Of a stretch of 64,000 bases of DNA, positions 16,796-24,389 are shown piece after piece. The stretch covers positions 124,001-188,000 of the forward strand of contig SAIW01000008.1 of NCBI GenBank assembly GCA_004028795.1, read 5' to 3'. The stretch comes from Chitinophagaceae bacterium (lineage in GTDB: Bacteria; Bacteroidota; Bacteroidia; Chitinophagales; Chitinophagaceae). The notes beneath the pieces are model-generated. The model was not told the DNA's origin. It did not search any database and saw nothing but the letters and a program-made list of their open reading frames with translations. How positions within the stretch are numbered: the first letter of the stretch is position 1; every line of letters starts with the position of its first letter. The translations under genes were made by a program, and so were the position numbers.

Positions 16796-17953
16796 ATGCA
16801 AAGAAGACTAAGAATGGGAATGATTGGGGGTGGCAGCGGTGCTTTTATAGGAGCCGTACATCGCATTGCAGCTTTAATGGATGGGCAAATTGAATTGGTA
16901 TGCGGTGCATTTAGCAGCGATGCCGTAAAATCTAAACAAAGTGGCGAAGTGTTGTTTCTTTCTGAAGAAAGAGTATATGCTAATTATGAAGAAATGATTG
17001 CGAAAGAAAAAGCATTACCCAAAAATATAAGAATGGATTTTGTAAGCATTGTTACGCCTAACCATATACATTTTCATCCTGCAAAAATGGCTATGGAAAA
17101 CGGGTTTGATGTGGTGTTAGATAAACCGATGACATTGAGTTTACAGGAAGCAAAAGATTTAAAAACTGTTGTTGAACAAACAGGCAGAACCTTTTGCTTA
17201 ACGCATACCTACACCGGTTACCCGATGGTTAAAGAAGCTAAACAATTAATAGCTAACGGCACTTTGGGTAAAATAAGAAAAGTTTATGTTGAGTATCCGC
17301 AAGGTTGGTTAAGTACTTTTTTAGAAGGTAGTAACCAAAAACAGGCAGCCTGGCGTACAGACCCTAAACGTAGCGGTATAGCAGGTTGTATGGGAGATAT
17401 AGGCACACATGCTTTTAATATGGCAGAATATGTAAGCGGATTACAGGTTACAGAAATTTGTGCAAACCTGAATACTTATGTTGAAGGCAGATTATTAGAT
17501 GATGATGGTGATGTACTGCTGAAATTTAATAATGGAGCAAGCGGAATTTTATTTGCAACTCAAATTGCTGCAGGTGAAGAAAACAATATTAAAATCAGAG
17601 TTTACGGAGAAAAGGGAGGAATTGAATGGCAGCAGAGTGATAGCAATACCCTGCAATTAAAATGGTTAGATAAACCTAAAGAAATTTTACGTGCAGGAAC
17701 AGGTTATGTATCAACTTACACTGCACATAACAGCAGAACACCTGCGGGGCATCCTGAAGGTTATTTAGAAGCTTTTGCTAATTTATACAGAAACTTTACA
17801 TTAACTGTTCGTGCAAAAGCAAATGGTATTGTACCCGAAAAAGAATGGTTAGACTTTCCGGGGATTGAAGAGGGTGTAAGAGGAATGGCATTTATAGAGA
17901 ATGTGGTGGCATCTGCTAAGTTGAATGAAAAATGGATGAAGTTTACAGTGTAA
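16796..17953 (+). CDS. Gfo/Idh/MocA-family NAD(P)-dependent oxidoreductase
   Basis: A 385-residue cytoplasmic oxidoreductase. The N-terminal Rossmann motif GMIGGGSGAFIGAVHRIAA is followed by the family block VVLDKPMTLSLQEA (Lys of the EKP-like motif) and the C-terminal alpha/beta domain with AWRTDPKRSGIAGCMGDIGTHAFNM, where the Asp and His of the catalytic region appear. It is the first gene of the plus arm, facing the MFS operon. In such clusters this family typically oxidises or reduces a keto-sugar or inositol; the substrate is not readable here. Confidence 0.88.
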   Translation: MQRRLRMGMIGGGSGAFIGAVHRIAALMDGQIELVCGAFSSDAVKSKQSGEVLFLSEERVYANYEEMIAKEKALPKNIRMDFVSIVTPNHIHFHPAKMAMENGFDVVLDKPMTLSLQEAKDLKTVVEQTGRTFCLTHTYTGYPMVKEAKQLIANGTLGKIRKVYVEYPQGWLSTFLEGSNQKQAAWRTDPKRSGIAGCMGDIGTHAFNMAEYVSGLQVTEICANLNTYVEGRLLDDDGDVLLKFNNGASGILFATQIAAGEENNIKIRVYGEKGGIEWQQSDSNTLQLKWLDKPKEILRAGTGYVSTYTAHNSRTPAGHPEGYLEAFANLYRNFTLTVRAKANGIVPEKEWLDFPGIEEGVRGMAFIENVVASAKLNEKWMKFTV

Positions 17954-17954
17954 T

Positions 17955-18407
17955 TTGCTCGCAGAGACGCTAAAGCACAAAGCAGATTTATGACAGAAAA
18001 TGAGTTATCAAAAATTGTGTTAGATGTGGCATTCGATATGCATAAAACGCTTGGTCCCGGGTTATTTGAATCTGTTTACGAGTCTGTAATGGAATATGAA
18101 TTAGTAAACACATTTAATTTATCAGTCAAAAAGCAAGTAGTCTTACCTGTTATATGGAAGGACAAAAAATTAGAATCAGGATTTAGAATTGATTTAATCG
18201 TAGAAAATAAATTAATAATTGAATTAAAGTCTGTAGAAAGCTTGGCAGATGTGCATTACAAACAGTTATTAACTTATTTAAAACTAACAAACATAAAGCT
18301 TGGGTTATTAATAAACTTTAATGAAGCCTTATTAAAGAATGGTATAAAACGTATAGTAAATAATCTTTAAATAATAAAACGTGGCGTCGTAGCGTCTTTG
18401 CGAGCAA
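17955..18407. mobile_element. Candidate inverted-repeat-bounded unit carrying a GxxExxY gene
   Basis: TTGCTCGCAGAGACGCTA (17955-17972) and TAGCGTCTTTGCGAGCAA (18390-18407) are inverted copies with 17 of 18 matches. They enclose only the GxxExxY gene, and the unit sits exactly between two genes of the sugar operon: its left edge is 1 bp after a stop codon and its right edge 1 bp before a start codon. No transposase is present and I see no clear target duplication. A non-autonomous element, a homing-type unit or a repeat-associated gene are all possible. Confidence 0.55.
17990..18370 (+). CDS. GxxExxY protein, PD-(D/E)XK nuclease-like
   Basis: A 126-residue protein with the name-giving motif GLFESVY (within GPGLFESVYE, about residues 23-32) and a compact nuclease-like core: D in GFRIDLIVENK and ELK in LIIELKSV, matching a PD-(D/E)XK arrangement. 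The family is widespread in Bacteroidota, and no member's function is known to me. It interrupts an operon of sugar genes and is bracketed by 18-bp inverted repeats, which suggests horizontal insertion. It has its own ATG at 17990 with no strong ribosome-binding signal. Confidence 0.88.
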   Translation: MTENELSKIVLDVAFDMHKTLGPGLFESVYESVMEYELVNTFNLSVKKQVVLPVIWKDKKLESGFRIDLIVENKLIIELKSVESLADVHYKQLLTYLKLTNIKLGLLINFNEALLKNGIKRIVNNL

Positions 18408-18408
18408 T

Positions 18409-19464
18409 ATGACAACAATAAAAGGTCCCGCTATTTTTTTAGCACAGTTTATGGGAGATGCTGCTCCTTTTAATAAGTTGGAAACAATTTGTAAATGGGC
18501 GGCAGATTTAGGTTACAAAGGTATTCAGATTCCTACATGGGATAACCGTTGTATTGATTTACAAAAAGCGGCAGAAAGTAAAACATATGCAGATGAACTG
18601 AAAGGTTTGGTAAACAGTTATGGATTGGCAATAACAGAGTTATCAACGCATTTACAAGGGCAGTTGGTAGCTGTTAATCCTGCTTACGATACATTGTTCG
18701 ATGGTTTTGCACCCGAAAATATTCGTGGTAATTATCAAGCAAGAACAGAGTGGGCTGTTAACCAATTAAAATATGCAGCCAAAGCATCGCAAAATTTAGG
18801 ATTGAATGCCCACGCCACTTTCAGCGGAGCATTGTTATGGCATACAGTTTACCCCTGGCCACAACGCCCTGTCGGTTTGGTAGAAAAAGGTTTTACAGAA
18901 TTAGCCAACAGGTGGTTGCCGATATTAAATGTGTTTGATGAATATGGTGTTGATGTTTGTTATGAAATTCATCCGGGAGAAGATTTGCACGATGGCATTA
19001 GTTATGAAATGTTTTTAGAAAAAGTAAACAATCATCAACGTGCCTGTTTGTTGTACGACCCGTCTCACTTTGTTTTGCAATGTTTAGATTATTTGCAATA
19101 CATCGATTTTTATCATGAACGTATAAAAATGTTTCACGTAAAAGATGCGGAATTTAATGCCACAGGTAAGCAAGGCGTGTATGGTGGTTATCAAAGCTGG
19201 ATTAACAGGGCAGGAAGGTTTCGTTCGTTGGGAGATGGTCAGGTAGATTTTAAAAGTATCTTCAGCAAATTAGCTCAATATAATTATAAAGGCTGGGCTG
19301 TATTGGAATGGGAATGTTGTATAAAAAACAGTGAAGACGGTGCAAGAGAAGGAGCAGCGTTCATTCAAAACCATATTATAAAAGTTACAGAAAAGGCTTT
19401 TGATGATTTTGCAGGAACGGGTGCCGATGAAAATTTTAATAAACAAGTTTTAGGATTGCAATAA
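18409..19464 (+). CDS. Sugar phosphate isomerase/epimerase-like TIM-barrel protein
   Basis: A 351-residue protein of the xylose-isomerase-like superfamily without an export signal, so cytoplasmic. The blocks VDVCYEIHPGEDLHDG, LLYDPSHFVLQCLDY, FHVKDAEFN and GWAVLEWECC carry the Glu, Asp, His and Glu expected for a divalent-metal site. It is a regular neighbour of Gfo/Idh/MocA oxidoreductases in Bacteroidota, and here the pair is split by the GxxExxY unit. The start codon begins 1 bp after the right inverted repeat, so the insertion replaced or created the leader of this gene. Confidence 0.86.
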   Translation: MTTIKGPAIFLAQFMGDAAPFNKLETICKWAADLGYKGIQIPTWDNRCIDLQKAAESKTYADELKGLVNSYGLAITELSTHLQGQLVAVNPAYDTLFDGFAPENIRGNYQARTEWAVNQLKYAAKASQNLGLNAHATFSGALLWHTVYPWPQRPVGLVEKGFTELANRWLPILNVFDEYGVDVCYEIHPGEDLHDGISYEMFLEKVNNHQRACLLYDPSHFVLQCLDYLQYIDFYHERIKMFHVKDAEFNATGKQGVYGGYQSWINRAGRFRSLGDGQVDFKSIFSKLAQYNYKGWAVLEWECCIKNSEDGAREGAAFIQNHIIKVTEKAFDDFAGTGADENFNKQVLGLQ

Positions 19465-19500
19465 ATAATGTTCTTTTACTTAATAAACTATCAAAAACAA

Positions 19501-19875
19501 ATGAAGAAAATTTTTATTTTGTTTGCTGCGGTTGCAATGTATGCTTGCGGCAGCAATTCAACAGAAACAAAAAAAGAAGAAGCTGCGAAACCTGTTGTGG
19601 CAGATAACTCAGCAAATCCTGATTACCAGAAAGGATTGGAATTAGTGGCAAAAAGCGATTGTTTAACCTGCCATAAAATTGATGAAAAAGTTACCGGTCC
19701 GTCATACAGAGATGTTGCCAATAAATATTCTGAAAAAGATATTCCTATGTTGGCATCAAAAATTATTAAAGGCGGAACAGGTGTTTGGGGAAATTTACTA
19801 ATGACACCTCACCCTGCAGTTTCTCAGGCGGATGCAGAACAAATGGTTAAATACATTTTATTACTTAAAAAATAA
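19501..19875 (+). CDS. Small c-type cytochrome, probable lipoprotein
   Basis: A 124-residue protein from ATG 19501 with a signal sequence ending in a lipobox-like MYAC (C16), a flexible linker and one class I haem site CLTCH (C54, C57, H58); the distal Met is likely in LLMTPHP. The frame is open upstream to an ATG at 19468, but that adds only a non-signal stretch. It sits between the sugar isomerase and DUF1080 genes and is a plausible electron acceptor for the GMC dehydrogenase of the divergent arm. Confidence 0.9.
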   Translation: MKKIFILFAAVAMYACGSNSTETKKEEAAKPVVADNSANPDYQKGLELVAKSDCLTCHKIDEKVTGPSYRDVANKYSEKDIPMLASKIIKGGTGVWGNLLMTPHPAVSQADAEQMVKYILLLKK

Positions 19876-19880
19876 TCAGA

Positions 19881-20555
19881 ATGAAAAAAATATTGCTTGC
19901 ATGCAGCCTTATGCTTTTGGCTTTCAATTCCAATGCACAAAAAGGTTGGGTAAAATTATTTGATGGAAAAACAACAAAGGGTTGGCATAGTTACGGCAAG
20001 CCAAACACACCAACAGCCTGGAAAGTAGTTGATGGCTCTTTAACATTAGATGCAAGTGCAAAAGATGGAAGAGGAGATTTAGTTACGGATAATGATTTTG
20101 AAAATTTTGACTTGAAATTAGAATGGAAAATTTCTAAAGGAGGTAACAGCGGTATTTTGTTTTATGTAAATGAAGATACAGTTAAGTATAAATATACTTT
20201 TCACACAGGGCCTGAAATGCAGGTTTTGGATAATAACGGGCACCCCGATGGAAAAATTCATAAGCACCGTGCAGGAGATTTATACGATTTAATTGCCTGC
20301 AGTACAGAAACTGTAAAAGCAGTTGGTGAATGGAATCAGGTAGAAATTACAAGTAATAAAGGTGAATTGAAATTATATTTAAACGGAACAAACGTTGTTA
20401 CTACAACCTTATGGAATGATAGCTGGAAACAATTAATTGCAGGAAGTAAGTTTAAGAATATGCCGGGCTTCGGAATATTTACCAAAGGAAAAATTGCTTT
20501 ACAGGATCATGGCAATGAAGTGTGGTACAGAAATATTATGATAAAGAAGTTATAA
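19881..20555 (+). CDS. DUF1080 family protein (3-keto-glycoside hydrolase-like), secreted
   Basis: A 224-residue protein with signal peptide MKKILLACSLMLLAFNSNAQ and one jelly-roll (concanavalin-like) domain: LFDGKTTKGWHSYG, DFENFDLKLEWKISKGGNSGILFYV and PGFGIFTKGKIALQDHG are hallmark blocks of DUF1080 (PF06439). Members of this family have been reported to cleave 3-keto-glycosides. That fits a pathway in which the GMC dehydrogenase oxidises C3 of a glycoside and this enzyme splits the product. It is the last gene of the plus arm and ends 4 bp before a convergent gene. Confidence 0.88.
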   Translation: MKKILLACSLMLLAFNSNAQKGWVKLFDGKTTKGWHSYGKPNTPTAWKVVDGSLTLDASAKDGRGDLVTDNDFENFDLKLEWKISKGGNSGILFYVNEDTVKYKYTFHTGPEMQVLDNNGHPDGKIHKHRAGDLYDLIACSTETVKAVGEWNQVEITSNKGELKLYLNGTNVVTTTLWNDSWKQLIAGSKFKNMPGFGIFTKGKIALQDHGNEVWYRNIMIKKL

Positions 20556-20559
20556 TTAG

Positions 20560-21111
20560 TTAATTGCTTTCATTCTTTAAAAACCTTACTCGTATTGCGT
20601 TTTCATCGGTGGCAGAAAGAGAAGTAGTTTGTTTTAATACTTTAATAAAGTGTTCCACTTCAGGTTTGTTGGCAGGGCAGCCTACGTTTATTCCTTCGGA
20701 GTCTACAAATTTTCCTTCTTGTCGCATTTGAGAATCGGCTAACAGTTCTCCGCTTTTATTCAATATAAACCATGCAGGTATTCCTTGTTTATCTGCATGG
20801 TATTTTTTTAAAATTACTTCGGCTCCGGCATTATTGAGTTTTTGTTTCTCTCCCGCTTCATAAACGGTAATATGCGTAATAATAAAATTCTTTTGAAAAT
20901 AATTTTTGCAGGAAGCATCGTTCATGCTGCTATCCATTTTATGGCACCAGCCACACCATGAAGCATGAAAAATGATGAATGCTTTTTTATTTTGTTCACC
21001 GGCTTCTTTACAGGCATTATCAATAATACTTTGAGCAGTAGGTATGTTTGATTGTGCTGTTAATAGTAATGTTTGAGTGATGCAGCAAAACAGTATGACT
21101 ATTTTTTTCAT
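20560..21111 (-). CDS. Periplasmic thioredoxin-like protein
   Basis: A 183-residue protein with signal peptide (MKKIVILFCCITQTLLLTAQ) and a thioredoxin fold with active site WCGWCHK preceded by IIFHASW. The family cis-proline is in GIPAWFILNKSGE. The WCxWC form is typical of the thioredoxin_7/DUF255-like group used in disulfide reduction or cytochrome maturation. It is transcribed alone, convergent with the DUF1080 gene. Its partner is unknown. Confidence 0.85.
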   Translation of the reverse strand: MKKIVILFCCITQTLLLTAQSNIPTAQSIIDNACKEAGEQNKKAFIIFHASWCGWCHKMDSSMNDASCKNYFQKNFIITHITVYEAGEKQKLNNAGAEVILKKYHADKQGIPAWFILNKSGELLADSQMRQEGKFVDSEGINVGCPANKPEVEHFIKVLKQTTSLSATDENAIRVRFLKNESN

Positions 21112-21155
21112 TATTAATAATTCCTTTTAAAATTAAATCAAAATAACTTAGCTGT

Positions 21156-21593
21156 ATGTTTAATGACGAATATTTTATGAGGCATGCTTTGCGTGAAGCA
21201 GAAGAAGCTTATGAAAATGATGAAGTGCCGATAGGTGCTGTAGTAGTTATTAACAATAAAATAATAGCTAAAGGTCATAATCAGGTAGAGTTATTAAATG
21301 ATGCTACCGCACATGCAGAAATGTTGGCGTTAACTGCTGCCTTTAATTCGTTAGGCACTAAATATTTACCTGAAGCAACATTGTATGTAACTGTTGAACC
21401 TTGTTTAATGTGTTGTGGTGCTTTATACTGGGGTAAAGTGGGGAGAATTGTTTACGGAACAAGTGATGAAAAAAACGGCTTCGGAAAATTTACAACTGTT
21501 AATCCTTTTCATCAAAAAGCAACAATAACTAAAGGAGTATTAGAAAATGAATGCTCGTTCCTTATAAAATCATTCTTCAAAAGCAAGAGATAA
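21156..21593 (+). CDS. tadA: tRNA-specific adenosine deaminase
   Basis: Deaminates A34 to inosine in the tRNA-Arg(ACG) wobble position. The 145-residue cytidine-deaminase fold shows the zinc/catalytic motif HAE (H53, E55) and PCLMC (C83, C86), with EVPIGAVVV near the N-terminus. The size and the motif spacing fit TadA rather than guanine deaminase, though nucleoside deaminases of related function look similar. Monocistronic, divergent from the thioredoxin-like gene by 44 bp. Confidence 0.88.
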   Translation: MFNDEYFMRHALREAEEAYENDEVPIGAVVVINNKIIAKGHNQVELLNDATAHAEMLALTAAFNSLGTKYLPEATLYVTVEPCLMCCGALYWGKVGRIVYGTSDEKNGFGKFTTVNPFHQKATITKGVLENECSFLIKSFFKSKR

Positions 21594-21684
21594 AAACCTG
21601 ATATATTTTTTCGACATTAATAAATTTCAGTAATTCTTACATTTTGAAAACATCTTATATTTACCTTTACAAAAAATATTAATT

Positions 21685-22293
21685 ATGGCATTTACATTAC
21701 CGGTACTACCTTATGCATACGACGCGTTGGAGCCTTATATTGATGCAACAACTATGCAAATACATCATGGCAAACACCATCAGGCATACGTTGATAATTT
21801 AAACAAAGCTATTGCGGGCACAGCTAATGAAGGTAAGTCTTTAGAAGAATTGGTAAAAGCAGCAGGAAGCATTTCTCCCGCTGTTCGAAATAATGGCGGC
21901 GGCCATTGGAACCATACTTTCTTTTGGGAAAGTTTAACTAACAAAAAATTAGACAGACTTCCGGGTCATATTGCAGGTGGCATTAACTTAAACTTCGGTT
22001 CATTCGAAGCATTTAAAGAAAAATTTAATAATGCCGGAATGACAAGATTCGGAAGCGGTTGGGCTTGGTTAGTAGCAACAAGCGATGGTAAATTGGAAGT
22101 AACTTCTACACCAAACCAGGATAACCCTTTAATGGATGTTGCAGAATATAAAGGTACACCGTTATTAGGTGTTGATGTTTGGGAGCATGCTTATTATTTA
22201 AAATATCAAAACAAACGTGCAGATTATTTAGCTGCTTTCTGGAACGTTGTTGACTGGGAAAAAGTTGACCAACGTTATGCAGAAGCCAAATAA
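21685..22293 (+). CDS. sodA: Iron/manganese superoxide dismutase
   Basis: Converts superoxide to peroxide. At 202 residues it shows the family blocks [15 protein letters not shown] (metal ligand H27), [16 protein letters not shown] and the signature [13 protein letters not shown] (ligands Asp and His). I cannot tell Fe from Mn use from the sequence by eye, so the symbol is provisional (sodA/sodB). No export signal, so cytoplasmic. Followed by a strong terminator. Confidence 0.95.
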   Translation: MAFTLPVLPYAYDALEPYIDATTMQIHHGKHHQAYVDNLNKAIAGTANEGKSLEELVKAAGSISPAVRNNGGGHWNHTFFWESLTNKKLDRLPGHIAGGINLNFGSFEAFKEKFNNAGMTRFGSGWAWLVATSDGKLEVTSTPNQDNPLMDVAEYKGTPLLGVDVWEHAYYLKYQNKRADYLAAFWNVVDWEKVDQRYAEAK

Positions 22294-22317
22294 GCTTCAG
22301 TAAAAAGCAATACTTTT

Positions 22318-22351
22318 AAATCCTCTTTATAAAACAAAGAGGATTTTTTAT
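22318..22351 (+). terminator. Terminator after superoxide dismutase
   Basis: AAATCCTCTTT (22318-22328) pairs perfectly with AAAGAGGATTT (22336-22346), a 7-nt loop and a T-run. Confidence 0.9.
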
Positions 22352-22376
22352 TTAACTACACTTCAAAACCAAAGAA

Positions 22377-22985
22377 ATGAAACTAACTACAGGCTGTTTA
22401 TTAAGTGCAGCAATTATTTTATCAGCATGTTCATCTAACACAAAAAGAGTTACTGTTTTAGGAAAAGGAAAAATTGATATTGATGTGAATGCGAAAACAG
22501 TTACCGTAAAAGAAGGTGCAGGTACAGTGGAACAGACTGCCGATTTTAATTCAGGCAGCCCCGTAAGTTTGAAATTATCGGTTGATGGTAAAGAATCAAC
22601 AATTGAAATTGCTGAAAACGGTTTGTATATTTTAAATGCCAAGAACGATACAATTGTTGGCAGTTATCAAAAATATGGTGAAGCAAAAACCAAGTTTGAT
22701 ACCATTAAGCAAGTCATGATTAAACATAGCATAGATTCATTAAACTTATTAATTCAAAATAAAAATGTAAGTGCTGCTAACCGCAATTATTATATAACAC
22801 CTTTAAGTGCAGTTAAAATAACAGGAAATGTAGATGCAACAATAGTTTCGCCGTATCACAGAATGACAAGTATTGAGCAGGTTGGCGATAAAGCACCTGA
22901 AGTGTATCGTTTCTGGAGCGTAAAAGAAATAAGAGATGAAGTAATTCCTAAGCTTGCAAAAGATACTGTAGGAATTAAAAAATAA
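22377..22985 (+). CDS. Hypothetical lipoprotein
   Basis: A 202-residue protein I do not recognise. The N-terminus MKLTTGCLLSAAIILSAC is a lipoprotein signal with LSAC and lipidated C18. Residues 25-95 are a beta-rich, repeated-valine segment (KVTVKEGAGTVEQTAD-like), and the C-terminal half is helical with KTKFDTIKQVMIKHSIDSLN. It lies between the sod terminator and the glutathione-peroxidase gene, with which it converges. Function unknown. Confidence 0.75.
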   Translation: MKLTTGCLLSAAIILSACSSNTKRVTVLGKGKIDIDVNAKTVTVKEGAGTVEQTADFNSGSPVSLKLSVDGKESTIEIAENGLYILNAKNDTIVGSYQKYGEAKTKFDTIKQVMIKHSIDSLNLLIQNKNVSAANRNYYITPLSAVKITGNVDATIVSPYHRMTSIEQVGDKAPEVYRFWSVKEIRDEVIPKLAKDTVGIKK

Positions 22986-23001
22986 TTTCATAGTACTAAA
23001 C

Positions 23002-23033
23002 AAAAAAGGGATTGAATTATCAATCCCTTTTTT
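23002..23033. terminator. Bidirectional terminator between convergent genes
   Basis: AAAAAAGGGATTGA (23002-23015) and TCAATCCCTTTTTT (23020-23033) form a perfect 14-bp stem with a 4-nt loop. It serves the lipoprotein gene on the plus strand and the peroxidase gene on the minus strand. Confidence 0.92.
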
Positions 23034-23051
23034 GTTGCTAAATTCAAAATA

Positions 23052-23597
23052 CTATTTCAAGAATTTTAAAATCTCTTCACTGTCCGGTGTTACTTTACTT
23101 GGAAAATATGCCAATAATTTTCCGTTTTCGTCTAATAAAAATTTATTGAAGTTCCATGTTATAGTTGCATCTAAAACTCCATTTTCAGTTTTGGTACAAA
23201 GCCATTTGTAAATCGGATTTACGTTATCGCCTTTCACATCAATTTTTTCAGTTAAAGGAAAAGTTACACCGTAATTCTTTTTGCAAAATGTTACAATTTC
23301 TTCTGCAGTGCCGGGTTCTTGTCCGCCGAATTGATTACAAGGAAAACCAACAATAACCAATTTGTCTTTGTATTGCTCATACACTTTTTCCAAAGCTTCA
23401 TATTGTGGTGTATAACCGCATTTAGAAGCAGTATTAACTACTAATATTTTTTTGCCTTTGTACTTAGAAAAATCTATCTCTTTTCCATCAATAGATTTTA
23501 TTTTAAAGGAATGAATTGAATTGGTTGAAGGAAGTTTAAATGCGGTAATTACTGCTGCAATAGCTATTACTGCAATAAGCGTTAATACATATTTCAT
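23052..23597 (-). CDS. Glutathione peroxidase-family (thiol) peroxidase
   Basis: A 181-residue thiol peroxidase with an N-terminal hydrophobic segment (residues 1-20) that is a signal peptide or anchor. Catalytic residues are C60 in NTASKCGYTPQ, Gln in FPCNQFGGQEPG, and Trp/Asn in TWNFNKF, the usual GPx tetrad. It uses Cys rather than selenocysteine. Bacterial relatives usually take electrons from thioredoxin rather than glutathione, so the family name may mislead. It may be read through from the radA-comF genes upstream. Confidence 0.9.
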   Translation of the reverse strand: MKYVLTLIAVIAIAAVITAFKLPSTNSIHSFKIKSIDGKEIDFSKYKGKKILVVNTASKCGYTPQYEALEKVYEQYKDKLVIVGFPCNQFGGQEPGTAEEIVTFCKKNYGVTFPLTEKIDVKGDNVNPIYKWLCTKTENGVLDATITWNFNKFLLDENGKLLAYFPSKVTPDSEEILKFLK

Positions 23598-23659
23598 AGT
23601 TGTGTTTTTTATGCAAGTAACAAATTTTGTGTTGAATTGTTTAAAATTTTCGACGAATG

Positions 23660-24361
23660 TTAAATAGTATAAGCTACCGTGGCAATGCTGACTTTTACAT
23701 TTTTGTTTTTAAGGATGGCATTGGCACATGCTTCTAACGTAGCACCTGTGGTTACTACATCGTCAACCAATAAAATATGGTTGCCTTGCATGCCTGTTAA
23801 ATCTTTTATTGCAAAAACATTTTCCATATTCTGCCAGCGATGAATACGGTCTTGTTTAGTTTGTGTTTCTGTAAATAATACTCTTTCAACAGCATTATTT
23901 AAAACAGGAATTTGTAAAACCTCAGCCATACCATCACAAATAATTGCAGCCTGGTTATAACCTCTTTTACTTTCTTTTTTTGGATTGAGCGGAAGCGGAA
24001 CCAATGCATCAATATTTTTAAACCTGTTAGATTGCTGCATTTGCAAGCCTGCTAGCTTTCCTAAAAAATAACCTACTTCTTTATTGCTTTTATATTTTAA
24101 TTGAACAAGTAAATGTTGAAGCAAAGAATCTTTTGTAAAGTAAAAAGCACTTGCAGCAGATTCTATTTTGCATCGCCCGTAAAATATTTTTTCTACCGGA
24201 TTACCGTGGGAAGAAAAATAATTGGTAACAGGTAATTCATGCAAACATTTTGCACAGAGTAAATCTTCATCATTCAATACATCTGTACCGCAACCTTCGC
24301 AATGATGCGGAAAAATTAAGTGTGTAAAATCTTTAATGTATGATTGCAATGTTGAAAGCAT
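23660..24361 (-). CDS. comF: ComF family phosphoribosyltransferase-like protein
   Basis: A 233-residue protein with an N-terminal zinc finger (CEGCG and CAKCLHELP) and a C-terminal phosphoribosyltransferase fold with the PRPP motif ILLVDDVVTTGATLEACA. The ComF/GntX family is linked to DNA uptake; its molecular role is unclear. It follows radA by 28 bp, so the two are probably co-transcribed, which is a common pairing with DNA-handling genes. Confidence 0.9.
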   Translation of the reverse strand: MLSTLQSYIKDFTHLIFPHHCEGCGTDVLNDEDLLCAKCLHELPVTNYFSSHGNPVEKIFYGRCKIESAASAFYFTKDSLLQHLLVQLKYKSNKEVGYFLGKLAGLQMQQSNRFKNIDALVPLPLNPKKESKRGYNQAAIICDGMAEVLQIPVLNNAVERVLFTETQTKQDRIHRWQNMENVFAIKDLTGMQGNHILLVDDVVTTGATLEACANAILKNKNVKVSIATVAYTI

Positions 24362-24389
24362 ACTTGAAGATAAAAATTAATTTGAATTC

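Noticed and set aside
17955-18407. Complete insertion sequence around the GxxExxY gene
   Set aside because: There is no transposase and no clear target duplication, so only a candidate unit is reported.
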